Origin: Acetispira formosa (nom. nud.)
GTDB lineage: Bacteria; Desulfobacterota; Desulfarculia; Adiutricales; Adiutricaceae
Length of the DNA: 64,000 nucleotides
Direction of reading: 5' to 3'
Assembly (NCBI GenBank): GCA_023525915.1
Contig: CP026657.1
Coordinates: forward strand, 744,001 to 808,000
Below are positions 46,054 to 55,270 of this stretch, in pieces; within the stretch, counting starts at the first letter, position 1; every line of letters starts with the position of its first letter. The notes beneath the pieces were generated by a model. The model saw only the letters and a program-made list of their open reading frames with translations, ran no database searches and had not been told where the DNA came from. A program made the position numbers and the translations under genes.

Positions 46054-46230
46054 CAGCAATTCTCAAAGCAAACTTTTTCCCTTCAAAAAGTGCCGTGCAG
46101 CTACGCAAAAAGCGCGATTTTTGCTTCGCGAAGAACTGTTTCGCCGTCAAAACCAGTCGCTGGCGCTCCGCCCCCCCCCTTGCGGGGCGACCTGCTATTT
46201 TAAAATTGCCATCTACTTCGAGAATTGCTG
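46054..46230. mobile_element. MITE with 9-bp target duplication, copy B (inverted)
   Basis: 177 bp, the reverse complement of the element at 2697-2870 with high similarity. The ends are CAGCAATTCTCAAAGCAAA and the near complement. The flanks are GCGCTATAG (46045-46053) and GCGCAATAG (46231-46239), a 9-bp target duplication with one change. The rest of the 45872-46384 gap is AT-rich without a visible gene. Confidence 0.85.
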
Positions 46231-46384
46231 GCGCAATAGCTCTATATCACATATCCCGGCCATAATATTTAAGATTCAGCCTTCCTGAAGGCGAATGAGG
46301 CCCGGAACCATTATGGATCTTCTGAAAATGAAATGTTATATTTGATCAAATAATCGCGGCTAAGCACATCACTGAGGAGCCTTT

Positions 46385-47062
46385 ATGAATTCATATAAAA
46401 TTATCAATAAAACCGAATGGCCCCGCTCCGAGCTTTTCGATTTTTATCAAACATTTAATGATCCCTGCTTTCATGTTTCTGTATCCCTTGACGGACAAAG
46501 GCTGTATGAATACGCCAAGGGGCGCGGGGAATCTTTTTTCCTGTTGACGCTTTATGCCATTCTGCGGGCCGCCAACCTGGTGCCCCAGATGCGGCAGCGG
46601 GTTATGGGCGGTGATATTATCGAGTTTGATCAATTGGCGGTTATGACGCCTATCATGACCGGGCATGAAATGTTCCGTCAAATCTGGTGTGAATATGCGC
46701 CGGATTTTGCCGCGTTCGCCCAGGCGGCCGCGCCGGAAGCGGCCGCGGCCAGGGGCGGCAATCCCGCTCCGCTCAAAGATCACGGTCAGGATTTCCTGTG
46801 CGCCAGCTGCCTGCCCTGGCTGCATTTCACCTCGATATCCCAGGCGGCCCTGGATTTCCATCAGGCCGTCCCCATTCTGGGCTGGGGTCAGTTGAAAGAC
46901 GGAAAAATACCCATGAGCGGCAAGTTCAACCACGCCTTCGTCGACGGCCTCCATGTGGCCCGTTTCTATTGGCACATCGAGCAATGTCTGGCCAGGCCGG
47001 AAAGCCTGATGGAACCGGCTGAAGAATTCACCCGGCCGCCGGCCGGTTATCCCGGTTTCTAA
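46385..47062 (+). CDS. Chloramphenicol acetyltransferase-like protein
   Basis: 225 residues of the CatA-like trimeric acetyltransferase family. The active-site motif is FNHAFVDGLHVARFY: the catalytic His and the Asp four residues later are kept, while the preceding His of classic HHAxxDG is Asn. The Phe/Trp-rich segments (DPCFHVSVSLDG, LPWLHFTSISQA) fit the fold. It would transfer acetyl from acetyl-CoA to a hydroxyl, but true chloramphenicol resistance is not shown. An Ala-rich insert (AAAPEAAAARGGN) is unusual. GAGGAG lies 5 bases before the ATG. Confidence 0.85.
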   Translation: MNSYKIINKTEWPRSELFDFYQTFNDPCFHVSVSLDGQRLYEYAKGRGESFFLLTLYAILRAANLVPQMRQRVMGGDIIEFDQLAVMTPIMTGHEMFRQIWCEYAPDFAAFAQAAAPEAAAARGGNPAPLKDHGQDFLCASCLPWLHFTSISQAALDFHQAVPILGWGQLKDGKIPMSGKFNHAFVDGLHVARFYWHIEQCLARPESLMEPAEEFTRPPAGYPGF

Positions 47063-47121
47063 CTATCAGGGCGGTTCCTTTAACCTCCCCGCAACCATGC
47101 CACCAAGAAAGGATTTTCCCC

Positions 47122-47487
47122 ATGCGATTAATCAAACTCGACGGCGATTTTTCCGTCTCTAAACTGCCATCCGCCGACAACCTTGATCTCGGGCGCGAGT
47201 TCTCTTTCCTCTCCATCACTGATGATGAGATATCCTATGTCTGTAAAAGTGAATTCGTCCCGGCCGACGCGGTGGAAACCGAACATGACTGGAAAGCGCT
47301 CAAAATAAGCGGCACCCTTGATTTCGGGATGATCGGGGTCATCGCGAAAATATCCGGGCTGCTGGCAGAACAGAAAATCAGTATTTTCGTCGTCTCGACC
47401 TTCAATACAGATTACATTCTGGTGAAAAAAAGCAGCTTTGAAAAAACCCTTAACATCCTGTCCTCCAACGGCTATGAGATTGTTTGA
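47122..47487 (+). CDS. ACT domain protein
   Basis: 121 residues with an N-terminal small domain and a C-terminal ACT domain (GMIGVIAKISGLLAEQKISIFVVSTFNTDYILVK is the typical strand-helix-strand). It resembles stand-alone ACT_7 proteins thought to bind amino acids as regulators. It follows the CAT-like gene by 59 bp and may be co-transcribed. A GGGGTTTCCC/GGGAAACCCC hairpin lies just after it. Confidence 0.85.
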   Translation: MRLIKLDGDFSVSKLPSADNLDLGREFSFLSITDDEISYVCKSEFVPADAVETEHDWKALKISGTLDFGMIGVIAKISGLLAEQKISIFVVSTFNTDYILVKKSSFEKTLNILSSNGYEIV

Positions 47488-47535
47488 CCGGGAAGGTTTT
47501 TGCAGGGGTTTCCCCATCAGGGAAACCCCTTCCGG

Positions 47536-48030
47536 TCATTCACGAAAATAAGGTGAGGCCACTATTTCATCAATAAAGCGCATGGCCTTGTCTTCGATTT
47601 GCCCGGTCATGGCGTCCTGGTCTTCAAAGTCGGCCCGGCCGATCAGGACGCTTTCCAGGATCGAATCGCGCGGGCTGGAAGAAACCGCGCCCTCCTTCCA
47701 GTCGCCGCCCTTGATAAATTCCCAATACTTCTTTTGAACCTGCCGGCTTTGCCCGGCCAGCCAGATATCAAACCGCATTGATTCATGAAAAAAGATTATG
47801 GCCACCTTCAGCTTTTTATCTTTCAACAATAGCGGCGTGACCGAAAAATATGTGAAATCCATATAACCATGATGAATGTTGCCCACAACTATATCGCCAT
47901 AATATTTGTTGGCGAAATAATTCCGCAGATCCATAATGTAATTCATGACGCCCCGGTATGCCTGCTGAATGATTCCCGCTTCAAGCTGCCGCCTGTATTC
48001 ATTAACGTATCCGGCCAGTTGTTTCGACAT
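47536..48030 (-). CDS. DUF7000-like protein
   Basis: 164 residues, soluble. The pattern QLAGYVNEYRRQLEAGIIQQ, then YMDFTYFSVTPLLLK and RFDIWLAGQSRQVQKKYWE, matches a widespread uncharacterised family (DUF7000 as I recall it). Function unknown. GGAG precedes the ATG. It is convergent with the ACT gene. Confidence 0.75.
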   Translation of the reverse strand: MSKQLAGYVNEYRRQLEAGIIQQAYRGVMNYIMDLRNYFANKYYGDIVVGNIHHGYMDFTYFSVTPLLLKDKKLKVAIIFFHESMRFDIWLAGQSRQVQKKYWEFIKGGDWKEGAVSSSPRDSILESVLIGRADFEDQDAMTGQIEDKAMRFIDEIVASPYFRE

Positions 48031-48294
48031 CTAGCATTCTCCTTTCCTCTGGGGATCATAGTTAACATGGTGCGCCAATTAATAGATATATGAATAATCA
48101 TATAGTAATTAACCATCAGAATCAATAGCCTTCTCCAGCGGCTCCCATGCTCTGAGGCGAAGCCGGATAGCCTTCGATGGCGATACGATAATAAAAAAAT
48201 TCTGATTTTCAGATCTTTGATGCTATATTTAAAGCCGGACAGGTTCGCCTGAATTCGGCGTCCAGAGCCCATGAAATTGAGGAGATTTCAACTC

Positions 48295-49617
48295 ATGCCC
48301 GTAATCCAGCTCAAGATGATTGACAAAGTCGCGGCCCTGGCCGCAGCCGATGACGACATTTCAGCCGTGCTGATGTATGGCTCCTTCATTAAAGGAGAAG
48401 GGGATCAATATTCGGATATCGAATTCTACATCTTCCATCGCCGGGAGCCTGATCACCGGGCCTGGGTGGCCCAAATACAGCCCCTCCTGATTTTCTTTCA
48501 GAATGAGTTCGGAACGGAAGTGGCCATTTTCGACAACCTCATCAGAGGTGAATTTCATTTTCATCCGGCTGAGGGTATTGACGTTGTCAAGAGCTGGGAG
48601 GGTTTGACCAGCTTTGAATACGCCGGGCAAATGATTCTGGCCGATAAGGACGGCCGCTTGAAAAACATTCTGGACAGCATAGACCAGGCCCGGCCCCGGC
48701 ATGGCGATGCGGAGAATATTGAATGGCTGGCCATGTCTTTGATCAACAATCTTTTGATGGTAAAAAATGTTTTGAAACGCGGGGAAGCCGCCCATGCCCA
48801 ACAGGCTTTTCAGTATATCCAAAAATATCTGCTCTGGCTGATAAGGCTGGCCGCCGGGGCTGACAACCACTGGGAAAGCCCGACCAAAGGGCTTGAAAGG
48901 GAGATTCCAGCCCAGTGGTATGATTCCTATGCGGCTTGCGTTCCGGCTTTGAGCCGTGAAAAACTGGCCGGGTGTTTAACCGCTTCGGCCACGCTGGCGG
49001 GCGAACTGTTCAGGCGGCTTGGAGTATCCGATGGTGTGCGCGAAGTGCTGTGGTCAATCACTGAAGACGAGTTAAATTTCCTCAGAATTACCGCCGGCAG
49101 CGACCCGCTCTTCGAACCAGCCCTTGATTTATATCAGAACAGTTTCCCGGTGCATGAGCAGCGTCTGCCGGAAAGCCAGCGTATCATGGTCAGAAATCCT
49201 GCTTATCACTTTGAGGCAATTTTGCAGGGGAGGCAACTGGCCGGAATTATCTGTTATTGGGACAATGGACTATTCAGCTATATTGAGCATTTTGCCGTCA
49301 ACCCCGATTTGAGGGGGCGGTCGCTGGGTTCGCGCATTTTGACTGAATTCTGTGACAACCATAGTCAGGTGATTCTGGAAATTGATCCGACGATAGATGA
49401 AGTCTCCAACCGGCGTGAAAAGTTTTACTGCCGCCTGGGGTTCAAAAGGAATGATTTTCAGCACCAACACCCACCCTACAGAAGCGGACTTCCGCCCCAT
49501 GCACTGATTGTAATGAGCCGTCCCGGCCACTTGTCTCAGGTGGAATATGATAGTTTTAAAAACTATCTGGAGCATACTGTCATGTCCGATTGCAGCGGCA
49601 AAGGCGGCGGCCTTTAG
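48295..49617 (+). CDS. Nucleotidyltransferase-GNAT fusion protein
   Basis: 440 residues in two parts. Residues 1 to about 265 resemble lincosamide-type (LnuB/F-like) nucleotidyltransferases, with the metal site GSFIKGEGDQYSDIEFYIF (GS...D-x-E). Residues about 290-415 form a GNAT acetyltransferase domain with the acetyl-CoA loop FAVNPDLRGRSLGSRIL. Both are domains found in small-molecule or antibiotic modification, and the fusion is uncommon to my knowledge. ATG 48295 follows GAGGAG by 9-10 bases; a start at 48271 is less likely. The last codons overlap the repeat at 49607. Confidence 0.82.
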   Translation: MPVIQLKMIDKVAALAAADDDISAVLMYGSFIKGEGDQYSDIEFYIFHRREPDHRAWVAQIQPLLIFFQNEFGTEVAIFDNLIRGEFHFHPAEGIDVVKSWEGLTSFEYAGQMILADKDGRLKNILDSIDQARPRHGDAENIEWLAMSLINNLLMVKNVLKRGEAAHAQQAFQYIQKYLLWLIRLAAGADNHWESPTKGLEREIPAQWYDSYAACVPALSREKLAGCLTASATLAGELFRRLGVSDGVREVLWSITEDELNFLRITAGSDPLFEPALDLYQNSFPVHEQRLPESQRIMVRNPAYHFEAILQGRQLAGIICYWDNGLFSYIEHFAVNPDLRGRSLGSRILTEFCDNHSQVILEIDPTIDEVSNRREKFYCRLGFKRNDFQHQHPPYRSGLPPHALIVMSRPGHLSQVEYDSFKNYLEHTVMSDCSGKGGGL

Positions 49618-49683
49618 CCGCGCAATTAAAGAGTGAACCAAGAAGGTTCACCAAAGGGTTCCACTCTCTGGACTGCGGCTGGG
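49607..49683 (+). repeat. Hairpin-bearing interspersed repeat, copy 2
   Basis: Matches the minus strand of 39469-39546. The hairpin here is GTGAACC-aagaa-GGTTCAC, where copy 1 has TTGGCC/GGCCAA. The repeat starts inside the last codons of the fusion gene and may act as its terminator. Confidence 0.75.
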
Positions 49684-49771
49684 TAGCGGGAGATGAGCAG
49701 GCGCTTCTGAAACAGAATGGCATCAGCTGATCTAAGACCGCTTCATCTAGCGTTTTATTGGGATAGGCGTA

Positions 49772-50350
49772 ATGAAGAAGATAAACCTAATGTGTGATGT
49801 ATTAGAATTTTCAGATAAGAGCTCTTTCCGGGCCTGGTTGACCCAAAATGGAGCCGGCAGCGATGGAGTCTGGCTTCTCTTCGGTAAAAAAGGCGGTCCG
49901 GGAACGCTTACAGCCAACGAAGCCCTGGAGGAAGCCTTGTGCTTTGGCTGGATTGATGGGCAAATACAAAGTCTCGACAACACGAAATACAAAAAATATT
50001 TCGCCCGCCGTAGAGCCAAAAGCATGTGGTCTGAGAAAAATAAAAAACTGGCTCAACTTCTTATCAAACAAGGGCGCATGGCCCCGGAAGGTCTCACTGC
50101 GATTGAAAGTGCGAAACAAAATGGCGCATGGGACTCATCAGCCAAGGTTCGCATTGGTGATGGGCAGGTGAAAGAGTTTAGACAGCTTATCAGCCCGCAT
50201 GAACCGGCCTACGCCAATTTGTTGGGCATGTCACCATCAGTGCAAAAAACCTATACGGGTTATTACCTTGACGCGAAAACCCCGCAAGCGCGCCAAAAAC
50301 GGTTGGAAAAAATAACTGACCGGCTGAATAAAAACCTGAAGCCGATGTAA
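49772..50350 (+). CDS. YdeI/OmpD-associated-like protein
   Basis: 192 residues. The central EALCFGWIDGQIQSLD and the YFARRRAKSMWSEKNKK segment are typical of the YdeI/OmpD-associated family, linked in some bacteria to peptide or bacteriocin tolerance. The C-terminal part ends in a basic helix with regular charged spacing (KRLEKITDRLNKNLK). Cytosolic; biochemical role unknown. It is a single gene in its own context. Confidence 0.85.
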   Translation: MKKINLMCDVLEFSDKSSFRAWLTQNGAGSDGVWLLFGKKGGPGTLTANEALEEALCFGWIDGQIQSLDNTKYKKYFARRRAKSMWSEKNKKLAQLLIKQGRMAPEGLTAIESAKQNGAWDSSAKVRIGDGQVKEFRQLISPHEPAYANLLGMSPSVQKTYTGYYLDAKTPQARQKRLEKITDRLNKNLKPM

Positions 50351-50550
50351 TTGGCAGTTGGGAGCCGCTTTTTCAGGAGTGTTTAATTTGGGGTCGTCAA
50401 GTGAGCAACGCAAAGTGAAAAACAGAATCAGAATTTTTGCATTTTCACCCTGCAAAATGGCCTCATCCGGTTACAGTCGGGACGAGAACCCATTTACGGA
50501 GGGCGGGCGGTACTTTGAGGCGTTTTGATCAATGGTGGTCGGAAGAAGAC

Positions 50551-50592
50551 AAAAATCAAGGGGTCCAGCAATGTGCTGAACCCCTTGATTTT
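50551..50592 (-). terminator. Terminator of tRNA-Leu
   Basis: Long stem AATCAAGGGGTYCAGCA with its complement, ending in T5 on the minus strand just after the tRNA 3' end. Confidence 0.8.
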
Positions 50593-50596
50593 AAAC

Positions 50597-50683
50597 TGGT
50601 GCCGAAGGGGAGACTCGAACTCCCACGAGGAAACCCCCACTAGACCCTGAACCTAGCGTGTCTACCAATTCCACCACTTCGGC
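50597..50683 (-). tRNA. tRNA-Leu (CAG)
   Basis: 87 nt with encoded CCA. The acceptor stem GCCGAAG/CTTCGGC pairs perfectly. The anticodon arm CTAGGTTCAGGGTCTAG gives anticodon CAG. The long variable arm (TGGGGGTTTCCTCGTGGG region) and the GTTCGAGTC T loop are typical of a class II leucine tRNA. Confidence 0.97.
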
Positions 50684-51028
50684 TTTTCCTGGAGGCCTTT
50701 TCGTTCAGCCTCTATGTCTCGCAGATTCAATCTTGCATCCGCATCGAGAAGAGACTATATATTGATTGTGATCAATTGTCAAGATTATTTCTTTCTGATT
50801 TTGATTTTTTTGTGAAATTATTCTTACTCCCACACTCTTCCATAATCCCCTCACTGTTATGGCTACTTAAAGTATTGAACCAGGCGGTATAATGATATAA
50901 AGTAGTTAAAAATTTGAGGGTATTGTTAAACAATACCTTTCGGATTAATCTCAAATTCGTTCCAATTACGAGCGGGTTATTTTAAGTATTCAGCGCTGGA
51001 ACTGCTGTTCAGGCTCTGGGAAAAATTT
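50684..51028. other. AT-rich region between tRNA-Leu and ribF
   Basis: About 345 bp. It would hold the tRNA promoter on the minus strand and the ribF promoter on the plus strand. I see no convincing ORF or repeat. Confidence 0.4.
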
Positions 51029-51967
51029 ATGGAATTCATAGAAAACTGGGAACTGCAAAGCCTGAGGGAGTCCTCTGTGAGACCCAAAACCGTCTTTACT
51101 ATTGGCGTTTTTGACGGTCTTCACCTTGGTCACAGACATGTTATCGATATGGTCATAAAATCAGCGGCCCGTCTCAAGGCCCAATCGCTGGTGCTGACTT
51201 TTGAGCCACATCCTTTGGAAGTTTTGGCCAAAAACGCAGCCCCGCCTATTTTGACTACCATTGGTCAGAAAGCGGAGGTGCTGGAGAGTTGGGGGCTGGA
51301 TCGTCTGGGCGTTTTGCGCTTCAATAAAGATATGGCCGCATTGGAGCCGGTAAAATTCCTCAATCAGTTTCTGGGCAAATTCATCGATCCGGCCGGAGTC
51401 GTCCTCGGCCCTGACTTTTCCTTCGGCCGCGACGCCACCGGCAATGCCGACACCGTCGCCCAATGGCTGGGACGAACCAGCCCAAAAGCTGCCGTCAATA
51501 TCGTTACACCCTTGAGTGACGTTAATGGAGAATTCTCCAGTTCACAAATCCGGCAGGACCTTAAAAGCGGATTGGTGGAGATCGCCGGAAGGGCCCTGGG
51601 GCGTCCCTATCGACTGGCTGGAGTGGTAGAACATGGGCAGGCCAGGGGGCGTACCCTGGGCTTTCCCACGGCCAACCTCGGGGCAATCAGGCAGTTGATA
51701 CCGGAACCGGGAGTCTACGCCGTGCTGGCCCGTCTCGGCGGCGATGTCTATCAAGGCATGACCAGCATCGGATATAACCCGACCTTTGGTGAACAGCCCA
51801 TGACTGTGGAAACCAATATCTTCGACTTTCATGATTTTATCTACGGCCAGGAAATGTCCATCGATTTCATGGCCAGACTCAGGGCCATGATTAAGTTTCA
51901 ATCAGTGGAGCAGCTCGTTGCCCAATTGGGTCAGGATCGGGCGGGGGCAATCCGCGCCTTGAGTTGA
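51029..51967 (+). CDS. ribF: Bifunctional riboflavin kinase/FAD synthetase
   Basis: 312 residues. The N-terminal FAD synthetase (nucleotidyltransferase) carries GVFDGLHLGHRHV and the FSSSQIRQDL motif (an ISSTxIR relative). The C-terminal riboflavin kinase domain has GRTLGFPTANL and the GMTSIGYNPTFG...VETNIFDF motif. It makes FMN and FAD in the cytoplasm and is of normal length. The start ATG has only a weak ribosome site. A MITE follows 35 bp after the stop. Confidence 0.95.
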   Translation: MEFIENWELQSLRESSVRPKTVFTIGVFDGLHLGHRHVIDMVIKSAARLKAQSLVLTFEPHPLEVLAKNAAPPILTTIGQKAEVLESWGLDRLGVLRFNKDMAALEPVKFLNQFLGKFIDPAGVVLGPDFSFGRDATGNADTVAQWLGRTSPKAAVNIVTPLSDVNGEFSSSQIRQDLKSGLVEIAGRALGRPYRLAGVVEHGQARGRTLGFPTANLGAIRQLIPEPGVYAVLARLGGDVYQGMTSIGYNPTFGEQPMTVETNIFDFHDFIYGQEMSIDFMARLRAMIKFQSVEQLVAQLGQDRAGAIRALS

Positions 51968-52002
51968 AAGTCGGCGCTCCGGCCTGATTTGCTTTGAGAC
52001 TA

Positions 52003-52145
52003 AGAACTTGTTCGTAAATAAGGGATTTTGTTCCCTGGCTAGGCGCGAGTGTTTTTTAAGCGGAGTAATATACTAATATTTCGAGCATTAAAAAACCAGG
52101 AGCAACGACGCCAGGGGGCAAAATCACTATTTACGAACAAGTTCT
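52003..52145. mobile_element. 143-bp MITE, copy 2
   Basis: Same length and nearly the same sequence as 6906-7048, with the perfect 18-bp terminal repeats AGAACTTGTTCGTAAATA. The inverted repeat can be extended outward here (GACT...AGTC). The very low divergence from copy 1 points to recent movement. Confidence 0.88.
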
Positions 52146-52246
52146 CAGTCCTGAAGCAGCCTTTTGGACATGGCGCCATTCGAAATAACAGCGGCGCCTG
52201 ATCTTTGGGCCGCCCGAGCGGAGGTGCGCCTGAAAGCTTGGATATT

Positions 52247-53227
52247 ATGGGAAAAATTAGGAATTTCATTCTAAATAATCTGGATCGTTTTACGCTGGCC
52301 CTCATCGGCACCGTTATTCTGGCGGCCGTCCTGCCAGTTCATGACCGCGGCTACGAGATAGCCTCCATAGCTTCAAAAGTTGTGGTGGCTTTTTTGTTTT
52401 TCCTGCACGGCGTTAAACTTTCTCCCCAAAGCCTCTGGGCCGGCCTCACCCACTGGAAGCTTCACCTGGTTATTCTCGGCTGCACTTTTGTGATGTTTCC
52501 CATTCTGGGGCTCCTCCTCAAACCCGTACTGACGGCTCTGGTTGGGCAGACCCTGTATCTGGGCATGCTCTTTATTTGTGTTTTGCCCTCCACAGTTCAG
52601 TCCTCCATTGCTTTCACTTCTCTGGCCAGAGGCAATGTCGCCGCCGCCATTTGCGCGGCTTCCGCTTCCAGCATCCTGGGGGTGGTCATCACCCCCCTGT
52701 TGGTCGGATTGGTGTTGGGCACGGCTTCCGGAGGCTTTTCAACCCAGGCGGTGATAGACCTCTTTTGGCAGCTGGTCGCCCCCTTTGCGGCCGGACAGGT
52801 CCTGCGACCGTGCCTAGCCCCCTTTGTCAGTCGGCACAAATCCCTCATCGGTTACGTCGACCGCACTTCGGTGCTGTTTATCGTTTATGTCAGCTTCAGC
52901 CATGGCACCACCTCCGGCCTTTGGGGCACCCTGTCGCTGCCGCTTTTCCTGGCTCTGGCGGCGGCCTGCGGCCTGTTGCTCGGACTGGCCCTGCTCTGTA
53001 CCGGCCAGTTGGGAAAACGCCTGGGCTTCGACCGCGCCGACCGTATAACCATCCTGTTCTGCGGCTCCAAAAAGAGCCTGGTTACTGGTGTTCCAATGGC
53101 GAACATTATCTTTCCGGCCGCCATGGCCTCGACCATCATCCTGCCGCTGATGGTTTTTCACCAGATGCAGCTGATGGTCTGCGCCCAGATTGCCCGTAAG
53201 GCCGCCAAGGATACGAATTCCGATTAA
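52247..53227 (+). CDS. Bile acid:sodium symporter-like carrier (YfeH type)
   Basis: 326 residues with nine or ten membrane segments. The family features include the early VVVAFLFFLHGVKLSPQSL segment, VLPSTVQSSIAFTSLARGN and GSKKSLVTGVPMANIIF. These match the YfeH/SBF-like branch. The transported solute is unknown and need not be a bile acid. ATG 52247 is preferred over an upstream TTG at 52205, which would add 14 residues without membrane character. It is a single gene. Confidence 0.88.
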   Translation: MGKIRNFILNNLDRFTLALIGTVILAAVLPVHDRGYEIASIASKVVVAFLFFLHGVKLSPQSLWAGLTHWKLHLVILGCTFVMFPILGLLLKPVLTALVGQTLYLGMLFICVLPSTVQSSIAFTSLARGNVAAAICAASASSILGVVITPLLVGLVLGTASGGFSTQAVIDLFWQLVAPFAAGQVLRPCLAPFVSRHKSLIGYVDRTSVLFIVYVSFSHGTTSGLWGTLSLPLFLALAAACGLLLGLALLCTGQLGKRLGFDRADRITILFCGSKKSLVTGVPMANIIFPAAMASTIILPLMVFHQMQLMVCAQIARKAAKDTNSD

Positions 53228-53261
53228 ATCTTATCAGCTTATGGATAGTAAAATATTTCGC

Positions 53262-53289
53262 TTGGCAACAATCATTGAAGTGCTATAAT
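53262..53289 (+). promoter_or_regulatory. Sigma-70 promoter of the hemerythrin gene
   Basis: TTGGCA (53262-53267), 16 bp, TATAAT (53284-53289), followed by a leader of about 48 nt. Confidence 0.72.
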
Positions 53290-53343
53290 ACAGTGGTTTT
53301 CCGGCAATAGAATTATTTATTATAATTTGAAGGAGGGTTTTGA

Positions 53344-53745
53344 ATGTCAACTTTATGGAATTCCACACTTGAAACCGGCGTGGCAAAAATTGATGAACAG
53401 CATAAAGAACTTTTCCGGCAGGTGGATACTCTGCGGGACAGAAGCCAGGCCAACCGCATTGACGACACCCTGAGGTTTCTGGCCGGTTATGTGGTGAAAC
53501 ATTTCCGTGATGAAGAGCTTCTTCAAATGCAGAGCAATTATCCCAAAAAAGACGCCCATAAAAAGCTGCATGTTCAGTTTATCAGCACTTTCAGGGATCT
53601 GAAAAAACAATATGAGGCGGCCGGCAACAAGCTCGATACGATTTTGAACGTCAACAAGGTGGTGATCGGCTGGCTCAAGGATCATATCATGGTCCACGAT
53701 AAAGAGTTCGCCCAGTATTACAAAAAATACAGCGCCAAAAAATAG
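53344..53745 (+). CDS. Bacteriohemerythrin
   Basis: 133 residues, the normal size. The di-iron ligands are visible: H20 in IDEQHKELF, H and E in KHFRDEELLQ, the HKKLHVQFI pair, and the C-terminal HIMVHDKEF. It binds oxygen reversibly and in anaerobes or microaerophiles may scavenge or deliver O2. A strong AAGGAGG precedes the ATG, and its own promoter and terminator flank it. Confidence 0.95.
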   Translation: MSTLWNSTLETGVAKIDEQHKELFRQVDTLRDRSQANRIDDTLRFLAGYVVKHFRDEELLQMQSNYPKKDAHKKLHVQFISTFRDLKKQYEAAGNKLDTILNVNKVVIGWLKDHIMVHDKEFAQYYKKYSAKK

Positions 53746-53993
53746 CTGACAAATCCTAAGCTTGCCAGCGGCATAACCAGCTAATTAGGTGGATATGCAA
53801 TCAAAAAGCTCCTTTTTTTCAGTAATTTAAAAATTGCTGGACAAATGGAGCTTTTTGGAGTAAATTATAACTAATTAGTTAAACAACTAATGAAGTTTAA
53901 AGCTGGCTCCTGGCTTTAATGCCTAACCCGATGTTAACCCTAACAGCACATCCCCAACTCTTTCCGCAGCCGGTATCCCCATCCAAAAGGAGC

Positions 53994-54032
53994 ATCACCC
54001 TGTTTCAATCGAGAAACAGGGTGATTTTTTTT
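53994..54032 (+). terminator. Intrinsic terminator downstream of hemerythrin
   Basis: 13-bp stem ATCACCCTGTTTC/GAAACAGGGTGAT with a 6-nt loop, then at least seven T. An earlier, looser hairpin (CAAAAAGCTCC ... GGAGCTTTTTG, 53803-53855) may serve the gene first. Confidence 0.85.
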
Positions 54033-54054
54033 ACCATATCAATGGGCGGCGGCC

Positions 54055-55092
54055 TCAGCCGGCCAGCATGTCGTTCAAACTGCGGATCTTCTGCCGCGCG
54101 TTCTCCAGAATCGAATGCAGTTCCATAGAGTGATTGGCCATCATGCTGCCCACATTGCCGTTCAGAACCACCCATGGCTCGAACTGGGCCTCATCCAGAA
54201 CCTCAATAATACTGTCCACCTGAGCCATGGCCGACCTTCTGACCAGCACATCCTTGAAATCATGCTTTATGGCCACCATCATCTGACGCAGAACATAAGC
54301 CACGCCCTGGGCGTAGTAAAAATTGTCGTCGATCTTATACCAGGGCACATTGGTGTCGACCAGCTGCTCATTACGGGTGGAGCCGGTTTCACCGACAAAC
54401 TCCACGCTGGTGCGGTAGCCCTTCAGCTTGGGCGCATTGGCCAGACGTGTGTTCACGCCGCCCAACAGCGATACATACTGACCCAGCATTTCCTTCAAGC
54501 TGTTTTCACGCCCATAGAACCCGGTTTTACCGGCATCTAGATTGGCGCGATAATTTCGCACCCGGTCCATGGCCCCCCGGAAGCGGGATTCGGCCGAAGG
54601 TATGAGCCATTTATAAGGATCGTTGGATAAAAGCGTAAAAGCCTCTTCGCAGTCGGGGTCTATTTTATCCGTGGTTTCGCGCTTGGTCAGCATGTCCCGC
54701 ATGACGCGCATGGTGTATCTCATCATCTCCAGCTGGCCCAGTTGGAAATTCTGCGGGTTATCCAGAAAAATCGTCGGCCAGACCTTGTCATTGGGCAGCC
54801 AGTTGCTGAACATGTCGTCGCCGATGAGAAGGATGGTATCGGTAAACATCAGGCCGTCCTTTGCGGGCGGGGCGACTTCCGGGTTCTCACCGGCCGCGTC
54901 CAGTTCCTGGGCCTCCTCCGGCGAGAGGTTTTTGACTGTAGGTGTGCCGTCGGCTACATAGCTGATGGTGAAAAAGCTCGGAAAGCTGTAATTTATGACC
55001 ATGACGAAGAGGCTGAACAGAATCAGCACAATGACCACGGCGGCGGGAACCTGAAAGGCTTTTTTGGTATACCAGCGAGATGTGTTATCCAT
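54055..55092 (-). CDS. DUF2333 membrane-anchored protein
   Basis: 345 residues with one N-terminal membrane helix (VPAAVVIVLILFSLFVMVINY, about 15-35) and a large helical domain outside the cytoplasm. The segments FSNWLPNDKVWPTIFLDNPQ, ESRFRGAMDRVRNY and FYYAQGVAYVLRQMM fit the DUF2333 family found in Proteobacteria and delta-type groups. Function unknown. AAGGAAG lies upstream of the ATG. It is monocistronic. Confidence 0.88.
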   Translation of the reverse strand: MDNTSRWYTKKAFQVPAAVVIVLILFSLFVMVINYSFPSFFTISYVADGTPTVKNLSPEEAQELDAAGENPEVAPPAKDGLMFTDTILLIGDDMFSNWLPNDKVWPTIFLDNPQNFQLGQLEMMRYTMRVMRDMLTKRETTDKIDPDCEEAFTLLSNDPYKWLIPSAESRFRGAMDRVRNYRANLDAGKTGFYGRENSLKEMLGQYVSLLGGVNTRLANAPKLKGYRTSVEFVGETGSTRNEQLVDTNVPWYKIDDNFYYAQGVAYVLRQMMVAIKHDFKDVLVRRSAMAQVDSIIEVLDEAQFEPWVVLNGNVGSMMANHSMELHSILENARQKIRSLNDMLAG

Positions 55093-55270
55093 GCCGTCTT
55101 CCTTCTTTAATGATGATTATGGCACCCTGAACTGACTGGCGGGAACAGTTGGTCAGGGTACCGGAAAAAGATGAGTTTTTGCGCCCGATATGGTATGTTA
55201 GCAGACCGGACGAAGGTTCAAGCTCCAACTGGGGCAATAAGCTGCCCTGGCAGCACGGGCGAACCAAAAA

